DNA of 64,000 bases, taken from assembly GCA_030220185.1 (NCBI GenBank), contig JASPKZ010009882.1:95573-159572 (forward strand), read 5' to 3'. This document shows positions 1 through 10,434 of this stretch, in pieces. Below the pieces are notes generated by a model. It was not told where the DNA came from, did not search any database, and saw only the letters and a program-made list of their open reading frames with translations. The DNA comes from Diploptera punctata (Eukaryota; Arthropoda; Insecta; Blattodea; Blaberidae). The translations under genes were made by a program, and so were the position numbers. Position 1 is the stretch's first letter; every line of letters begins with the position of its first letter.

Positions 1-985
1 GTGTAGGCAAACAGTTTTCAGACACTGTTGAAATCCAGAATGGGTTGAAGCAAGGAGATGCACTATCTCCTCTACTATTTAATTTTGTACTAGAGCATGC
101 CATTAAATCTTTAGAGAATGAGGAAGGCTTACAACTGAATGGTATTAATAAGATGTTAGTTTACGCTGATGATGTAGTACTACTGGCCGATAGCGAGGAG
201 ATACTAAAGGCCAACACGCACACACTATTGAGTAACACTAAGAAATTAGGACTGGAAGTAAATATCAGTAAAACTAAATATATGGTCACACGTAGAAATA
301 CATTATATAATGGAAATGGACAGCTAATGACAAATGAGGGAAAATTTGAGGAATGACTGAATTCAAATACCTAGGAACAATAATCACAAATAGGAATGAG
401 ATGCAGAAAGAAATTAAACATAGGCTCAATTCTGTAAATGCATGCTATTATGCATTGCAGAGACTTTTGATGTCCCAACTCCTTTCAAAAAACGTTAAAC
501 TGAAAATATATAAAACTATTATTCTACCAGTTATATTATATGGATGCGAAACATGGACTCTTACTTTAAGGGAGGAAAGGAGATTAAAAGTATTTGAGAA
601 TAAAGTACTTAGGAAAATGTTTGGACCAAAGAGAGATGAAGAGACAGGTGAATGGAGAAGACTACTTAACAATGAACTACATGGTCTTTATAGGAAGCCA
701 AATATAATAAGAACAGTTAAGTCTCGTAGACTGCGATGGGCAGGACATGTTGCACGTATGGGGAATGAAAGACTTGCATGGAAGCTTCTTGTAGGAAAGC
801 CAGAGGGAAGACGCCCAGTTGGTAGACCAAGAATGAGGTGGGAAAATAACATTAACTATGATTTGAGGGAAGTAGATTATACAGGGAATGATTGGAAAGC
901 ATTAGCTCAGGATAGGGATGTATGGAGAGCGTATGTCCGTGCGGCCATGAACCTACGGGTTCGATAGTGTCAGTGAGTAAGTAAG
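1..985 (+). mobile_element. RTE-clade LINE copy 1, 3' part, cut by window start
   Basis: Non-LTR retrotransposon of the RTE type. It enters from the left edge inside the reverse-transcriptase domain and runs to its 3' end, where the reading frame stops and a short tail follows (a GTAA repeat from about 973). The same protein ends and tail recur at 26.8, 31.4 and 55.1 kb, which defines the family 3' end. The RTE assignment rests on the better copy at 51.9-55.1 kb, which carries an RTE-like apurinic endonuclease with a GDFNA motif. The tail is interrupted by an inverted second LINE. Confidence 0.9.
45..967 (+). pseudogene. RTE reverse transcriptase, C-terminal half, one frameshift
   Basis: The product would copy LINE RNA into DNA at a nicked target site. 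The first reading frame (45-356) carries the RT signature KQGDALSPLLFN and the catalytic box YADDVVLL. The second (353-967) carries the thumb and C-terminal domain, with RRLRWAGHVARMGNERLAW and RPVGRPRMRWENNINYDL. Sister copies read gaggaagtggctgaattc at the junction. Here it is gaggaatgactgaattc, one base short near 354, so the frame shifts between the two parts. Catalytic residues remain but the protein would be truncated. The N-terminal endonuclease lies off the window or was never present. I am confident of the family and of the break. Confidence 0.9.
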
Positions 986-3483
986 TAGTAGTAGTAGTAG
1001 TAGTAGTAGTAGGACTTTATTAGACAAAAAGTAAGATATTTACAATATTATTTACAAATATGGGTCGCACGGGCAGTAAGCCATACGTGCTGTTGACAGT
1101 CCGTTACAATAAAGTAATAATTGGTACTACTGTAAAGAAAAATAAACAAAAAACAGCAATAACATTACAATTACATAAAGAAAACACAATAAAAATATTA
1201 CCATTAAATAATAACACAATAGCATTATACACTAAAACATTAACATTAACATTACATAAAGAAAACACCAATAATATTACAATTAAGTAATAACTCAATA
1301 GCAATAACATTACAATTACATAAAGAAAACACAATAATAATATTACAATTAAATAATAACACAATAGCATTATACACTAAAAACATTAACCTTACAATTA
1401 CATAAAGAAAACACAATAATATTACAATTAAGTAATAACACAATAGCATTATACACTAAAAAAACATTAACATTACAATTACATAAAGAAAACACATTAA
1501 TATTACAATTAAATAATAACCCAACAGCATTATACACTAATTAATTTATATATAATTGTTAATAATTAATGGTATTGCATTTTGATAACATATATTTATT
1601 CATGAATGAGGTGTTGTCCTTATTTTTCGCGTTTTGTCCAGAAATTTACCGAGGTTTATCCAATTTTTCTGGATTTACCAATAACTCGTAGCATGCCAAT
1701 CTTACCCGATTTGAATTTAGAAATCTTTCCGGTAATAACTGACGTCTCCAATATTCTAAATCATTACATTTTCCTAATATATGTATCCTCATCTTCAAAG
1801 TTCCCGCACATTGGACATATTCGCATATCGTGATCGTCGCTAATTTTTAGAAATTTCCATGCCCCTAACCTAAACCAAGCAAGCCCTGATCTCTCCTTAA
1901 ATCCTAGGTTGAGTATATACGTTTCTTTTCCCCAGACGTGTTTTAGGTCTCTTTGTAAACACAGTGAGCGTTTTCCTGTACATTCGGCGAAGGTATCTTG
2001 TTGGTTTACATCTAAGTACCTCCTCCTTATTTTTCTCCACACGTTCTTGCGATTTTCAGTCCCTTTTTCCCATATCCAGCCCATCCCAATCTTTTGGAGT
2101 TCTCTCCTAACCTCGTCTGCCCAAAATTTAACATCTATGTTTTTAATTTGGTGGTCGTAGCAAATTGCTCTAAGCATTGTTTGTTCACCTTGGATTACTC
2201 GCAACCAGTATTTGAGTACACGAATTTTACAGTTAATATCGTCCTGGAATGACCCGAATTCATATAAAATTCCACAGTTAGAAACGGCCTTACTAAGTCC
2301 TGTAATATACTTTAGAAAATGCGTATATACGTTATTTAGTATTTCCGTTCTTTGGAAACCCCAAATCTCACTACTATAGTGCATGACTGGCCTGACCATA
2401 GCTCCATACATTTTTTCTAATGTGCTGACTGGAATATCAGGCACTCGACCCAGAATACCGAGTACACTGTTAAGTTGTCCCCTCCCTTTAAATATGCTAT
2501 ATCAATGTGTTTTTTCCACTTTCCGTTCATTTTCAACGTCGTACCAAGATATTCAAAATGTTTCACGTTTTGAAGAACTTGATCTCTGTATTTCCATTCC
2601 TCTGTTTCTACCATAAACCGTCCCATTTTTAAATGTCATTGTTTTTGTCTTGCTAGCATTTACAGTCAATCCCCAATTCCTACAGTATATTTCCAGTAGG
2701 TCAAGACCTCTTTGCAATCCCTTGATTGTCTTGGAACAGATAATTAAATCATCTGCATACAACAGGACTGGGATTCTAACATTTCCTATCTCCGGAGCCT
2801 CAATTTCTCCTTCTAGCATTACGTCTACAATATCATCAAACGAATAGATTAAATAGCATTGGTGATAAAATGCAACCTTGTCTCACTCCCCGATTGGCTT
2901 CGCTGCTCTCTGTAATGTGCCCTTGGTCTACTTTTATACAAAATTTAAAATATTTATAAATTGACATTAAAGCATGTATCATTTTACGAGACAATCCTTT
3001 CCGATTTAATTTTTCCCAAAGTGCGCTTCGGTCCACAGTATCAAATGCCATCTTAAAATCAATGAATGCACAAAATAATTTACCCCCCTTCATTTTCAGA
3101 TTGTCATCAATTAATGTTCTCAGAACAAATACGTTGTCCACCGTGGAGTACCCTTCTCTAAAACCTGCCTGATATTTTGAGAGCCTATTGTTCTCTTTAG
3201 CCCATTGTCTGATTCGTTCGTAAAGTACTTTACAATATATTTTTCCGAACACTGACAGAGAGACAAATTCCCCTATAACTTTCTGGTATCTGTGCCCCAC
3301 CTTTCCCTTTGTATAGCGGTTGGATGACACCTGTCGCCCAGGCTTCCGGATAATCTCCTCCATTAAAAAGTTTGTTGAACGCAGTTTTCAAAACGTCTAA
3401 TAATTTATTGGATGATATCATATTTTTCAAGAATTCCCCTGGTATTCCATCAATTCCAGGTGCTTTACCATTCTTTAAACATT
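986..3483 (-). mobile_element. LINE-B (non-RTE non-LTR retrotransposon), 5'-truncated, nested in RTE tail
   Basis: Read on the minus strand it starts abruptly inside RT (LKNGKAPGIDGI) next to a GTAA repeat at 3484-3505. It runs through RT and a C-terminal Cys motif, then a minisatellite-bearing 3' UTR (about 1540-1060), and ends with aataaagtcc followed by a (TAC)n tail at 985-1012. Both sides are bordered by RTE-like GTAA repeat (970-985 and 3484-3505), as expected if it inserted in the tail of RTE copy 1 with target duplication. It differs clearly from the RTE family in the RT domain. I place it near the CR1/L2/Rex1 group without certainty. Confidence 0.85.
1160..1540. repeat. ~81-bp minisatellite in LINE-B 3' UTR
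   Basis: The phrase ttacataaagaaaacac recurs at about 1172, 1253, 1316, 1397 and 1478, giving a unit of about 81 bp with one shortened copy. It is A/T-rich and almost free of G on the plus strand. It lies between the LINE-B stop codon and its polyadenylation-like aataaag, so it belongs to the element's 3' UTR. The open frames here are by-products of the base composition. Confidence 0.8.
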
Positions 3484-3490
3484 TGAGTAA
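1764..3490 (-). pseudogene. LINE-B reverse transcriptase with C-terminal Cys motif, several frameshifts
   Basis: The segments in order are 3490-3230 (GKAPGIDGIPGEFLK, fingers), 3363-2836 (KYQAGFREGYSTVDNVF, then FIDFKMAFDTVDR with the first catalytic Asp, then GVRQGCILSPMLFN), 2819-2553 (LLYADDLII catalytic box, then SKTKTMTF), 2626-2417 (FEYLGTTLK) and 2444-1764 (thumb and C-terminal domain, ending CPMCGNFEDEDTY). The catalytic Asp residues survive. At least four frame changes break the reading frame. The family's usual Cys-Cys-His-Cys end appears altered, with Tyr where His is expected and Met where the last Cys is expected. The endonuclease domain is absent because of the 5' truncation. 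Confidence 0.85.
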
Positions 3491-3505
3491 GTAAGTAAGT
3501 AAGTA
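3484..3505. repeat. (GTAA)n, right half of split RTE tail / target duplication
   Basis: Five GTAA units, gagtaagtaag and onward, the same as the RTE tail at 970-985. Read as the target-site duplication left by LINE-B. Confidence 0.7.
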
Positions 3506-4069
3506 CATATCACAATGAATCACTGATAAGCATACCATTAATTACGGTATACAATTTTATAACTGGATCAAATGTTCTGCGTCGTTCCGAGTTTTAATTG
3601 AAACTGAGGGAAGAACAGCAATGTGGACATCGTGGTAGTCGCGGCAGTCGAGATCTTTGTATTTTAATAACATATAACAGCTGCGGGAAAACAAAGCGAG
3701 CCGCTTGTTAAGCATCATAGTGAGGCGATAATACCCCATTATATTGCAGAAGTTTAATATTAATGTTTGTAACATGTAACCAAATCACTTCATTAGATAA
3801 GCATATAGGGAAGAAAACTAATACATTTATATCGCAGCGAAATATTACTTCCTTCAATATACAATGTGACCACATTTTTGAAACGCACTACGTCCATCAG
3901 CATTGTTTACTTGATGTCAAGCATGACCGTGATTTTGTGTGCAAAAACAATAGTAAAAGTAGGTTGGAATTAATTACATTATGTAACAAACATAAAATTG
4001 TGTTCAATCTTACCAGTTTGCAACATGAATATTAAGAGCTTACCCCACACAATCAATAAATAATAGTTT
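3506..4069. other. Unassigned AT-rich DNA
   Basis: No recognisable element or gene. The short frames here (about 70-90 codons) show no family motif. Confidence 0.4.
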
Positions 4070-4503
4070 AAAAAACTTAAACTACTCGCTTTATTAGAAA
4101 ACCGAATTAAAAATGAAAAATAATTTTAATTTCCAACACGCTTGGGATAAAATTAAAGTATTCAACAAAAAACAAATCATCTCCAACACATCTAGAATAA
4201 AACTAGAGTTATATATAAAAACAACTTTAACATCAAAAGCGTGAGGTGCTTTTTATGGTTTTTACGTTTTCTTCTTAGAGACTTTACTTTTACCAATATC
4301 TGTTTATTATCAAATATATTAACTGATATAGAGCACCACACGCTTTTGATGGAAAAAGTGCTTTTTTTGTAGATAACTCTAGTTTTATTCTACATGTGTT
4401 GGAGATGATTTTTTTGACCACTTCAATATTATCCCAAGCGTGTTGGAAATTAAAATTATTTTTCATTTTTTAGTTCGGTTTTCTAACAAAGCGTGATGTT
4501 TAA
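4070..4503. mobile_element. Fold-back / MITE-like element with ~170-bp inverted arms
   Basis: The left arm (about 4077-4252) and right arm (about 4333-4500) are inverted copies. Matching blocks include gaaaaccgaattaaaaatg against its complement near 4480, ccaacacgcttgggataa against 4430-4447, and atcatctccaacacat against 4397-4412. I judge identity at well over 80 percent by eye. The loop is about 80 bp. There is no coding capacity. A transcript would form a long hairpin. Confidence 0.8.
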
Positions 4504-4625
4504 CTTTATTTTATATATTTGTTTATTTATTTATTTATTTTTTAGTTTGGTTTTCTAAAAATGTAAATATCTATAAATTCGATACTATTGTAGTATGAGC
4601 TAAAAGTAATAATCCTCTAAAAAAT

Positions 4626-4715
4626 CATCTGGGCAGGATTTGAACCAGTGACCTATGGATTACTGAAATTATATACCGCTATAGTCCACCACTCTACCAA
4701 CTGAGCTACCAGAAC
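4626..4715 (-). pseudogene. tRNA-Tyr-like pseudogene retaining an intron-like insert
   Basis: On the minus strand it reads like an insect tRNA-Tyr. The D arm is tagctcagttggtagag, the anticodon arm is ggtggactatag, an 18-nt insert (cggtatataatttcagta) sits at the usual tRNA-Tyr intron site, then atccataggtc and a T arm ggttcaaatcc. The anticodon is ATA where GTA is expected. The acceptor stem pairs at only about five of seven positions and the T stem has a mismatch. I call it a pseudogene or SINE-head relic rather than a working tRNA. Confidence 0.65.
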
Positions 4716-5285
4716 GATAGATTAAAAATTCGATACGTCCTCAACCTATTATACCGGTCTTCATTTTTTTTGATGTCCTGATGATACTGGCCAGTACCTT
4801 AGAAAAAAATTATGAAATTATTGCATTGTCATTGGTCCTTTACAAGTATACAAAGTTTCAAGTCGAACCAATGTTTTAAGTGGGTGAAAATCGTGTTGAA
4901 AGATTCCATTACATGGATAGATACAGGTCAAGCTAATAAAAAGCGTGTAAAAAGAACACTGGTCATAATTCTTGGTTGGAATTACACGTTAGGCACTAGA
5001 GACTCCACAGATTTCAAAACAACCATGGCGAGCTAATGATCTCACCTGCACAATAAAGTGTTAGATAGTTTATTGTCAGTATAAGTTAGAATTGTTAAGT
5101 GAACTATTGTAATGCTTAAATTGGCAATGCATCCTATAGGATACATTGATTTCATTTACTTAATGTTTTTATAGAACAATAGAAAAACAAATGAGGAGAA
5201 ATTACCCCATTTGTGTCAAATTACACAATAATGTACAATGATAACATACAGTTCTAGATAGTTATGTTTTCACTGCGGTCCGAAA
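4716..5285. other. Unassigned AT-rich DNA
   Basis: Nothing recognised between the tRNA-like unit and the long inverted-repeat element. Confidence 0.4.
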
Positions 5286-5633
5286 CATTTAAAGGGACTA
5301 TGTAGTGATTTACACATAATAAATTAATTTTACGTCCAAAAGTATATTTCAATATTTCTCAGCTTGTGTTGCTAATAACTAATTGAAATTTTGTGTAGAT
5401 ATACTCCGACACCTTGTGCATCTAATGGTATAAGGCAGAATTAATTTTTTTTGTATCTAAAGTAATTACAATATGTTAACTGATGGCCTATTTTACAATA
5501 TTTTAAAACACATATTATTTTCAAGTGTACTCTTCTTCAACATTTTTTATTCAAATTCCTTGATTTTCTATAAATTTGTTAAATGATGTCTGTTCTCAAT
5601 TTTAAAGCTAAAATTATTTAAATACGTCATACA
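5286..5633 (+). repeat. Left inverted arm
   Basis: Pairs with 6425-6544 and 8083-8306 on the other strand. Similarity fades at the agggactatgtagtg end and at the tatttaaata end. Confidence 0.8.
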
Positions 5634-5679
5634 TAACGTAAAAAATAAAATATTTAGTTAGAGAAAATATTTTTAGTGA

Positions 5680-6360
5680 TTTCCAGTTCAGAAGATGATC
5701 TACAAAGAGCTATTTTTAATTTGGAAAAAATAAGTGCCAATTACAATTTAAAAATATCAAAGACTAAAACTAAAATTTTAGCATTTAAAGGACATGATAC
5801 CTTATGAGCAAAAATAGTAATTGATAATACAATTTTAGAGCAGGTGAACAGTTTTAAATATCTAGGTATCAATTTATCATATGTTAAAATTGAGGATTTT
5901 AACGACAAAATAAATAAATTTAATATAATGTTTGGCACTATTAAAAGAACCCTTAAAAACACAAGAAAAGAAACAAAAATTAAATTTTATAAAGTAATGG
6001 CTGTTCCTGCATTGATGTATGGATCAAAATGTTGGACGATCACTCAAAGACAAGAACAAAGATTGGAAGCAGCTGAGATGCGATTTTTAAGAAATATAGC
6101 AGGATATACTCTGCTGGATAAGAAAAGAAATGAAGATATAAGAAAGGAACTAAATATTTTCAAACTTACAGACCGAATAATTAAATATAGGAACGACTGG
6201 AACGAACATATTGATAGAATGCCAGAAGGAAGATTTCCAAAATTATTGCTAAAATATAAACCGTGCGGAAGGAGAAATGTTGGTCGCAAACACTAAACAC
6301 TAGCTTTCATGAAACCGGAACGAGCCAACAGGCTAAATCCCTGGATGATGATGATGATGA
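5680..6360 (+). pseudogene. LINE reverse-transcriptase C-terminal fragment in the loop
   Basis: The translation carries SKTKTKILAF, then VNSFKYLGINLS, then VPALMYGSKCWTITQRQEQR and EAAEMRFLRNIAGY, ending near CGRRNVGRKH. This is the thumb and C-terminal part of a non-LTR retrotransposon RT, downstream of its catalytic YADD box, so no active site is present. There is an in-frame TGA near 5805. After the stop a short 3' UTR ends in a (GAT)n tail at 6341-6362, the usual tandem-repeat end of such LINEs. The family differs from the RTE copies elsewhere in the window. It lies wholly between the two inverted arms. Confidence 0.8.
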
Positions 6361-6544
6361 TGAAATATTTTTAAAAAAAGTCAATCAAATTAAAGATTTT
6401 TTATATTGAGCTTCAGAGTGGAATATTTAAATAACTTTGGCTGTAGAATTGAGAACAGACATCATTTAACATTTTTTTTTTAAATATCAAGGAATTTGAA
6501 TAAAACATCTTGAAGAAAAGTGCACTTGAAATTAAATATATATA

Positions 6545-8082
6545 CACTTCCCAAAACAATTAGAGGAACACTTATAATAAATTGAATAAGTAATTGTTTT
6601 TTAAAGCTGTGATGCTGAAAGTTGGACAATATGTAAATTGAATTATTAATTTTATCATTGGATACAAATTTTAACGATCCATGGCCTAAATACAGAAAAA
6701 TTACCTCAAATAACAAATATAGAGAATTTTTTTTATTTTGGAAGGCATTGGCCACTTCTAATTGGCAAGTTTCCTGATGTTGCTATAGTGACGAATGTTG
6801 ATTATTGCCTTGTTTATTGAAGTCTCTGACAAAATGAGGCATTTAAATGAGTTTGAAGTGTATCATGCTCTACATCTTTTACGACAAAGTCAATCTCTGC
6901 GACAAGTGGCTAGAGAACTTGGGGTTTCTCATTCCGTGGTGTCCAGGTTACGCAACAGGCACAGAGAGACAGGTTAGTATTGTAGAAGACGTGGTCAGGG
7001 CCGTACATTTAAAACAAGCCCCCAGGATGACAGATACGTTGTTCTTTCTGCTCTTCGACAGCGTACAAAAACTGCAAAAGTCTTGCAGAATGACCTTCAT
7101 ATGGCTTCCGAAATCCGAGTTTCAGACCAAACCATAAGGAACAGATTAAGGAAAGAGAATATTCGTCCAAAAAGGCCCGTTAAAAAAACACGCTTAACAA
7201 ATGGGCATAAGGCAGCAAGACGTACGTATGCTGAAAACCATGGCGATTGGAACCTGAACCAGTGGGAGTCTGTGCTCTTCTCGGACGAATCCAGGCATCG
7301 TCTTACACGTTGTGATGGTCGATTGAGGGTGTGGGGACGGCCAGGAGAAAGATTTTCTGCAGAGGCTGTACAGGAAATTGATAGATTCGGAGGAGGTTCC
7401 ATAATGGTGTGGGCAGGAGTTATGTACAACAATCGTACGGACCTTGTACTTGTTCCCCAGCGACTGAATGCTGTCCGGTATATCGAGCACGTTCTCGAAG
7501 AGCATGTAGTACCTGCTGCCATTGGAGTAGGCCCTGGATTTCTGTTTAAGCAAGATAATGCCAGGGCACATTCTGCGGCTGTCACCAGGGATTTCCTGAG
7601 GAGGAATGAAATTGAGGCAATGGAGTGGCCAGCGGTAAGCCCAGACCTCAACCCTATTGAACACTTGTGGGATCTTCTAGACAGGAAGGTCGGGAACCGA
7701 CATCAAGCTCCACAAACTCTGCAGCAACTTGGAGATGCTCTGAAGGAGGAATGGGAGAATATCCCGCAAGAGGAAATCCAGAATCTTATTGGGAGCATGT
7801 CACGAAGGTGCCAAACTGTCATCGAATGTCGTGGAGGCCATACACGATACTAACTCTATGTAACGAGTGTTTAACTTTGAAAAATAAGCACAAGATTCAA
7901 TTGCTTACATAGCGGAATTATTTGAAAAGTTAATTGTCAGCGTTATTCATTTGTTTTTACTGACATGAGCAATAAATAAATAACCACAAATAATGTACTT
8001 TATTAATTTCATGTTTGGACCTTTATCCAATGAAAAAATATTTGCATATTACATAGTGTTCCTCTAATTGTTTTGAGCAGTG
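6545..8082 (+). mobile_element. Tc1-like DNA transposon, copy 1 (dead)
   Basis: A 1538-bp element flanked by TA on both sides (6543-6544 and 8083-8084). The terminal inverted repeats are about 28 bp (right end read inward cactgctcaaaacaat). The left end has changes (cacttcccaaaacaat). It is nearly identical along its length to the copy at 19722-21275, so the two derive from a recent common source. It inserted into the right arm of the long inverted-repeat element. Confidence 0.95.
6795..7853 (+). pseudogene. Tc1-family transposase, single nonsense mutation
   Basis: The product would cut and paste the element through its terminal repeats. The whole 1059-nt frame is collinear with the intact copy at 19972-21030. 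Only one break was seen: codon 61 is TAG at 6975-6977 where the sister has CAG (Gln). The helix-turn-helix lies before the stop. All three catalytic residues (Asp in FSDES, Asp in KQDNARAH, Glu in LNPIEHLW, spacing DD34E) lie after it. Two starts are possible, 6795 and 6834 (MRHLNEF). A TTG at 7083 opens the downstream part, but I would not expect a working protein from it. Confidence 0.95.
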
Positions 8083-8454
8083 TATTAAAATGTTGGAGAA
8101 CAGGCCATCCGTTAACATGTAATTACTTTAGATACAAAAACAATTAATTATGTCTTAAACCACTGGAAGCACAAAGTTTCAGAGTATACATATACAAATG
8201 TTCAATTAGTTATCAGCATTACAGGCTGAGAAACATTGAAATATACTTTTGGACATACAATTAATTTATTATGTGTAAATCACTACCCAGTTCCCTTAAA
8301 TAACACTACAAATTACTGTTTCGCCAATTTAAGGGTTGAATGATGAGACGAGTAAACTGCATCAATTAAAACTAGCTTACTATTAACATTAACTTGGTCT
8401 CATTTATCATATTCCATGACCTATAAATTCTTCATTACAAAGTGTTTTTGATAG

Positions 8455-8737
8455 ATAATGGTTACCATGACCACTTCTGGTTATATGTTTCAGGGTTTCA
8501 ATCCCGCCCGGAGTCGGCTGATTTTTCAGAGCATAAAAATGTTAAGTGTTGATTCCTTCAGAGCGGAATTAATGTCGCTGGTCCCGTATCGTAAATTTAC
8601 AGAACGTAAAAGAACCTCAGGATTGAGTAATGTGACATCTTAGCAAAATATTTCGACCTTTCACGCTCCGATTTAAATCGTGATGCCAATGACCTTAGCT
8701 ATTAAAGTGCGTCGTTAAATAAATTAACATTACTTTC
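8455..8737 (+). mobile_element. SINE-like unit (family F)
   Basis: It contains a tRNA T-arm/B-box-like motif, gggtttcaatcccgcccgg, near 8492. A unique body follows and ends gtcgttaaataaatt, a style seen at SINE 3' ends. Only one copy lies in the window, so the boundaries are approximate. Confidence 0.4.
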
Positions 8738-9267
8738 AATGTGACATTAAAAAAAGCTTTAATTTCTTTAGAAATTATTTAACAGCTTCTCGCAAATATA
8801 TTAACAAGTTACAAATATATTAATACGTTACAATTTAAAATAATATATTTCACTAACAAAACATTTTAATTATTAATTTTAATACCACAATGCTTTAATT
8901 GGTAGTTGGATTATTCATTATGCATGCATTTTGTGGTCAGCCACAAATAGCGGAGTTATATCTATTTTAAAAATAACGTTAAAATACTGGTGATATTTTA
9001 TTTCAAGTGACCAATTAAAATCCTGTGTTAAATAGAGTATCTATTCAGGTGTCATGAGAATGTACTTGATTAAAACGCAACAAGTATAAGGGGGATCCAA
9101 TATGGCCGATATCGCTAAAATTTAAATACTGCTATTGAACTACATGTTCTTTTTCGCTATCTATTGAATCAATTTGATTCTAATTTTCAAAGGGAATATT
9201 AATAAACCCTTGTTCACAGCTTTATGTAGATGCCTTTCTTAAAACCGATTATTATTGCATTTACCAT
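8738..9267. other. Unassigned AT-rich DNA
   Basis: No repeat family or coding pattern recognised. Confidence 0.4.
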
Positions 9268-9270
9268 ATA

Positions 9271-9817
9271 ACACTGAGCAACAAAAAATAAACTTTTTTT
9301 TTCTCAGAAAGAAAAATATGTGATTCTGATTGTATTTTTTCTCTCCTGAATTCAAATATGATATTAGTTTTTCTCCATCACGCAAGGTTTCCGAGAGAAG
9401 AGGCATTTCTAATTTCAAACACTTTAATATTTTCAACATTCGTAACTACACAATATTCGAACATTCGGACTCACCTAGAAAGTATGAAATTACCATTTTC
9501 TGCTATATTTCGCCTGTGGAGCATCCCTCTTGCTGGTCCAACAATAATCGGCCAGCATATTAGGATTCCATTTGCCTTGATATATCTTTTCCATAGCTGA
9601 AATCTCCTGATGAAAATGTTCCCGTTTTATTTTACAATGGACAAATGGACGAAAAAACGTTTATTAAAAAATAATTATTTAAGTCCATTAATTGAAATTG
9701 AGATAAAAAAAACTGTGGGTGATGGAGAAATTCCGAATACATATTTGAAAAGACAATTAAAAACTGCATTAAGTACAACTATTGGTACTCATGAGTCAAA
9801 AATCATGTTGACCAGTG
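9271..9817 (-). mobile_element. TAA-flanked ~550-bp DNA element, copy A
   Basis: The ends read cactgagcaaca and, inverted, cactggtcaaca. Both sides are flanked by taa. Near-identical elements lie at 15354-15896 (same orientation) and 35154-35704 (opposite). The minus strand encodes a peptide block, EISAMEK then KWNPNMLADYCW, that recurs in all three copies. This looks like the C-terminal piece of a larger protein captured in a non-autonomous element. The 3-bp TAA duplication would fit PIF/Harbinger-type insertion, but I cannot assign a superfamily. Confidence 0.75.
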
Positions 9818-10145
9818 TAATTGATGTTGAAGAAATGCAGATAGGTTAAAACTTATGTTGGCAAAAAATAAATGTGTCCATTTAATGAAAACCAGGAATT
9901 TAAAATCTCTGTGACATGCTACGTTCAAAGTTTTATTAATTTAACAATAAAAGTTATTTATGTCACAAGGATTGAAAGTGGAGTCTGTCGTGATGTTTAC
10001 GGACGAATCATAATCGACGGTAGCATAATTTAACGGTTCTTTAAAACATATTGGATTATTGTAATGTACAATATTTAATTTATGTTAGAGCTTATTTAGG
10101 ATTTGATCAATTATGCCATAACCCTTCAATAATAATGATAACAAA
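9818..10145. other. Unassigned AT-rich DNA
   Basis: Nothing recognised. Confidence 0.4.
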
Positions 10146-10149
10146 AATG

Positions 10150-10187
<38 letters not shown>

Positions 10188-10188
10188 C
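10146..10188. repeat. (AAT)n microsatellite
   Basis: About 14 units abutting the 3' end of a SINE-A fragment. Confidence 0.95.
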
Positions 10189-10311
10189 CTTCCTTGGTAA
10201 TTCTGCCCGAGGACACTTCTTTCACTGCAATCATAGCATTTCCATGCTATGCTTTGTAGCTTTACTAGGGAATTATATTTGTGATCGGTCGCTTCCCGTT
10301 GCTTTCCACAC
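10189..10311 (-). mobile_element. SINE-A, 3' half only
   Basis: Reads on the minus strand as the distal half of SINE-A: gaaagcaacgggaagc, then gcatagcatgg, then a hairpin tail ending gggcagaattac. The proximal tRNA-like half is missing. The break falls where full copies have an internal GAT/AAT-rich stretch, here replaced by a long (AAT)n tract. Confidence 0.85.
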
Positions 10312-10355
10312 CAATAATAATAATACTAATAATACTAATAATAATGATAATAGTG

Positions 10356-10433
<78 letters not shown>

Positions 10434-10434
10434 T
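10312..10434. repeat. (AAT)n microsatellite
   Basis: About 40 units with a few GAT/ACT variants. It encodes only poly-Asn or poly-Ile frames, which I do not treat as genes. Confidence 0.95.

Larger units (their letters stand above)
5286..8306. mobile_element. Long inverted-repeat element with LINE fragment in loop and Tc1 in right arm
   Basis: The left arm (5286-5633) is matched in reverse complement by 6425-6544 plus 8083-8306. Landmarks are tagtgatttacacataataa at 5304 against 8270-8289, tttgtatctaaagtaatta at 5450 against 8120-8140, and gatgtctgttctcaatt at 5585 against 6450-6466. The right arm is split by a Tc1 element. With Tc1 removed, the arms are about 350 bp around a loop of about 800 bp that holds a LINE 3' end. 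No target duplication was identified at the outer ends. Confidence 0.8.

Noticed and set aside
1060..1449. Ile/Leu/Asn-rich frames
   Set aside because: Open only because the minisatellite lacks stop-forming triplets.
7097..7664. Minus-strand frames of 156 and 184 codons
   Set aside because: Shadows of the transposase gene on the other strand; the same pair recurs at 20274-20841.
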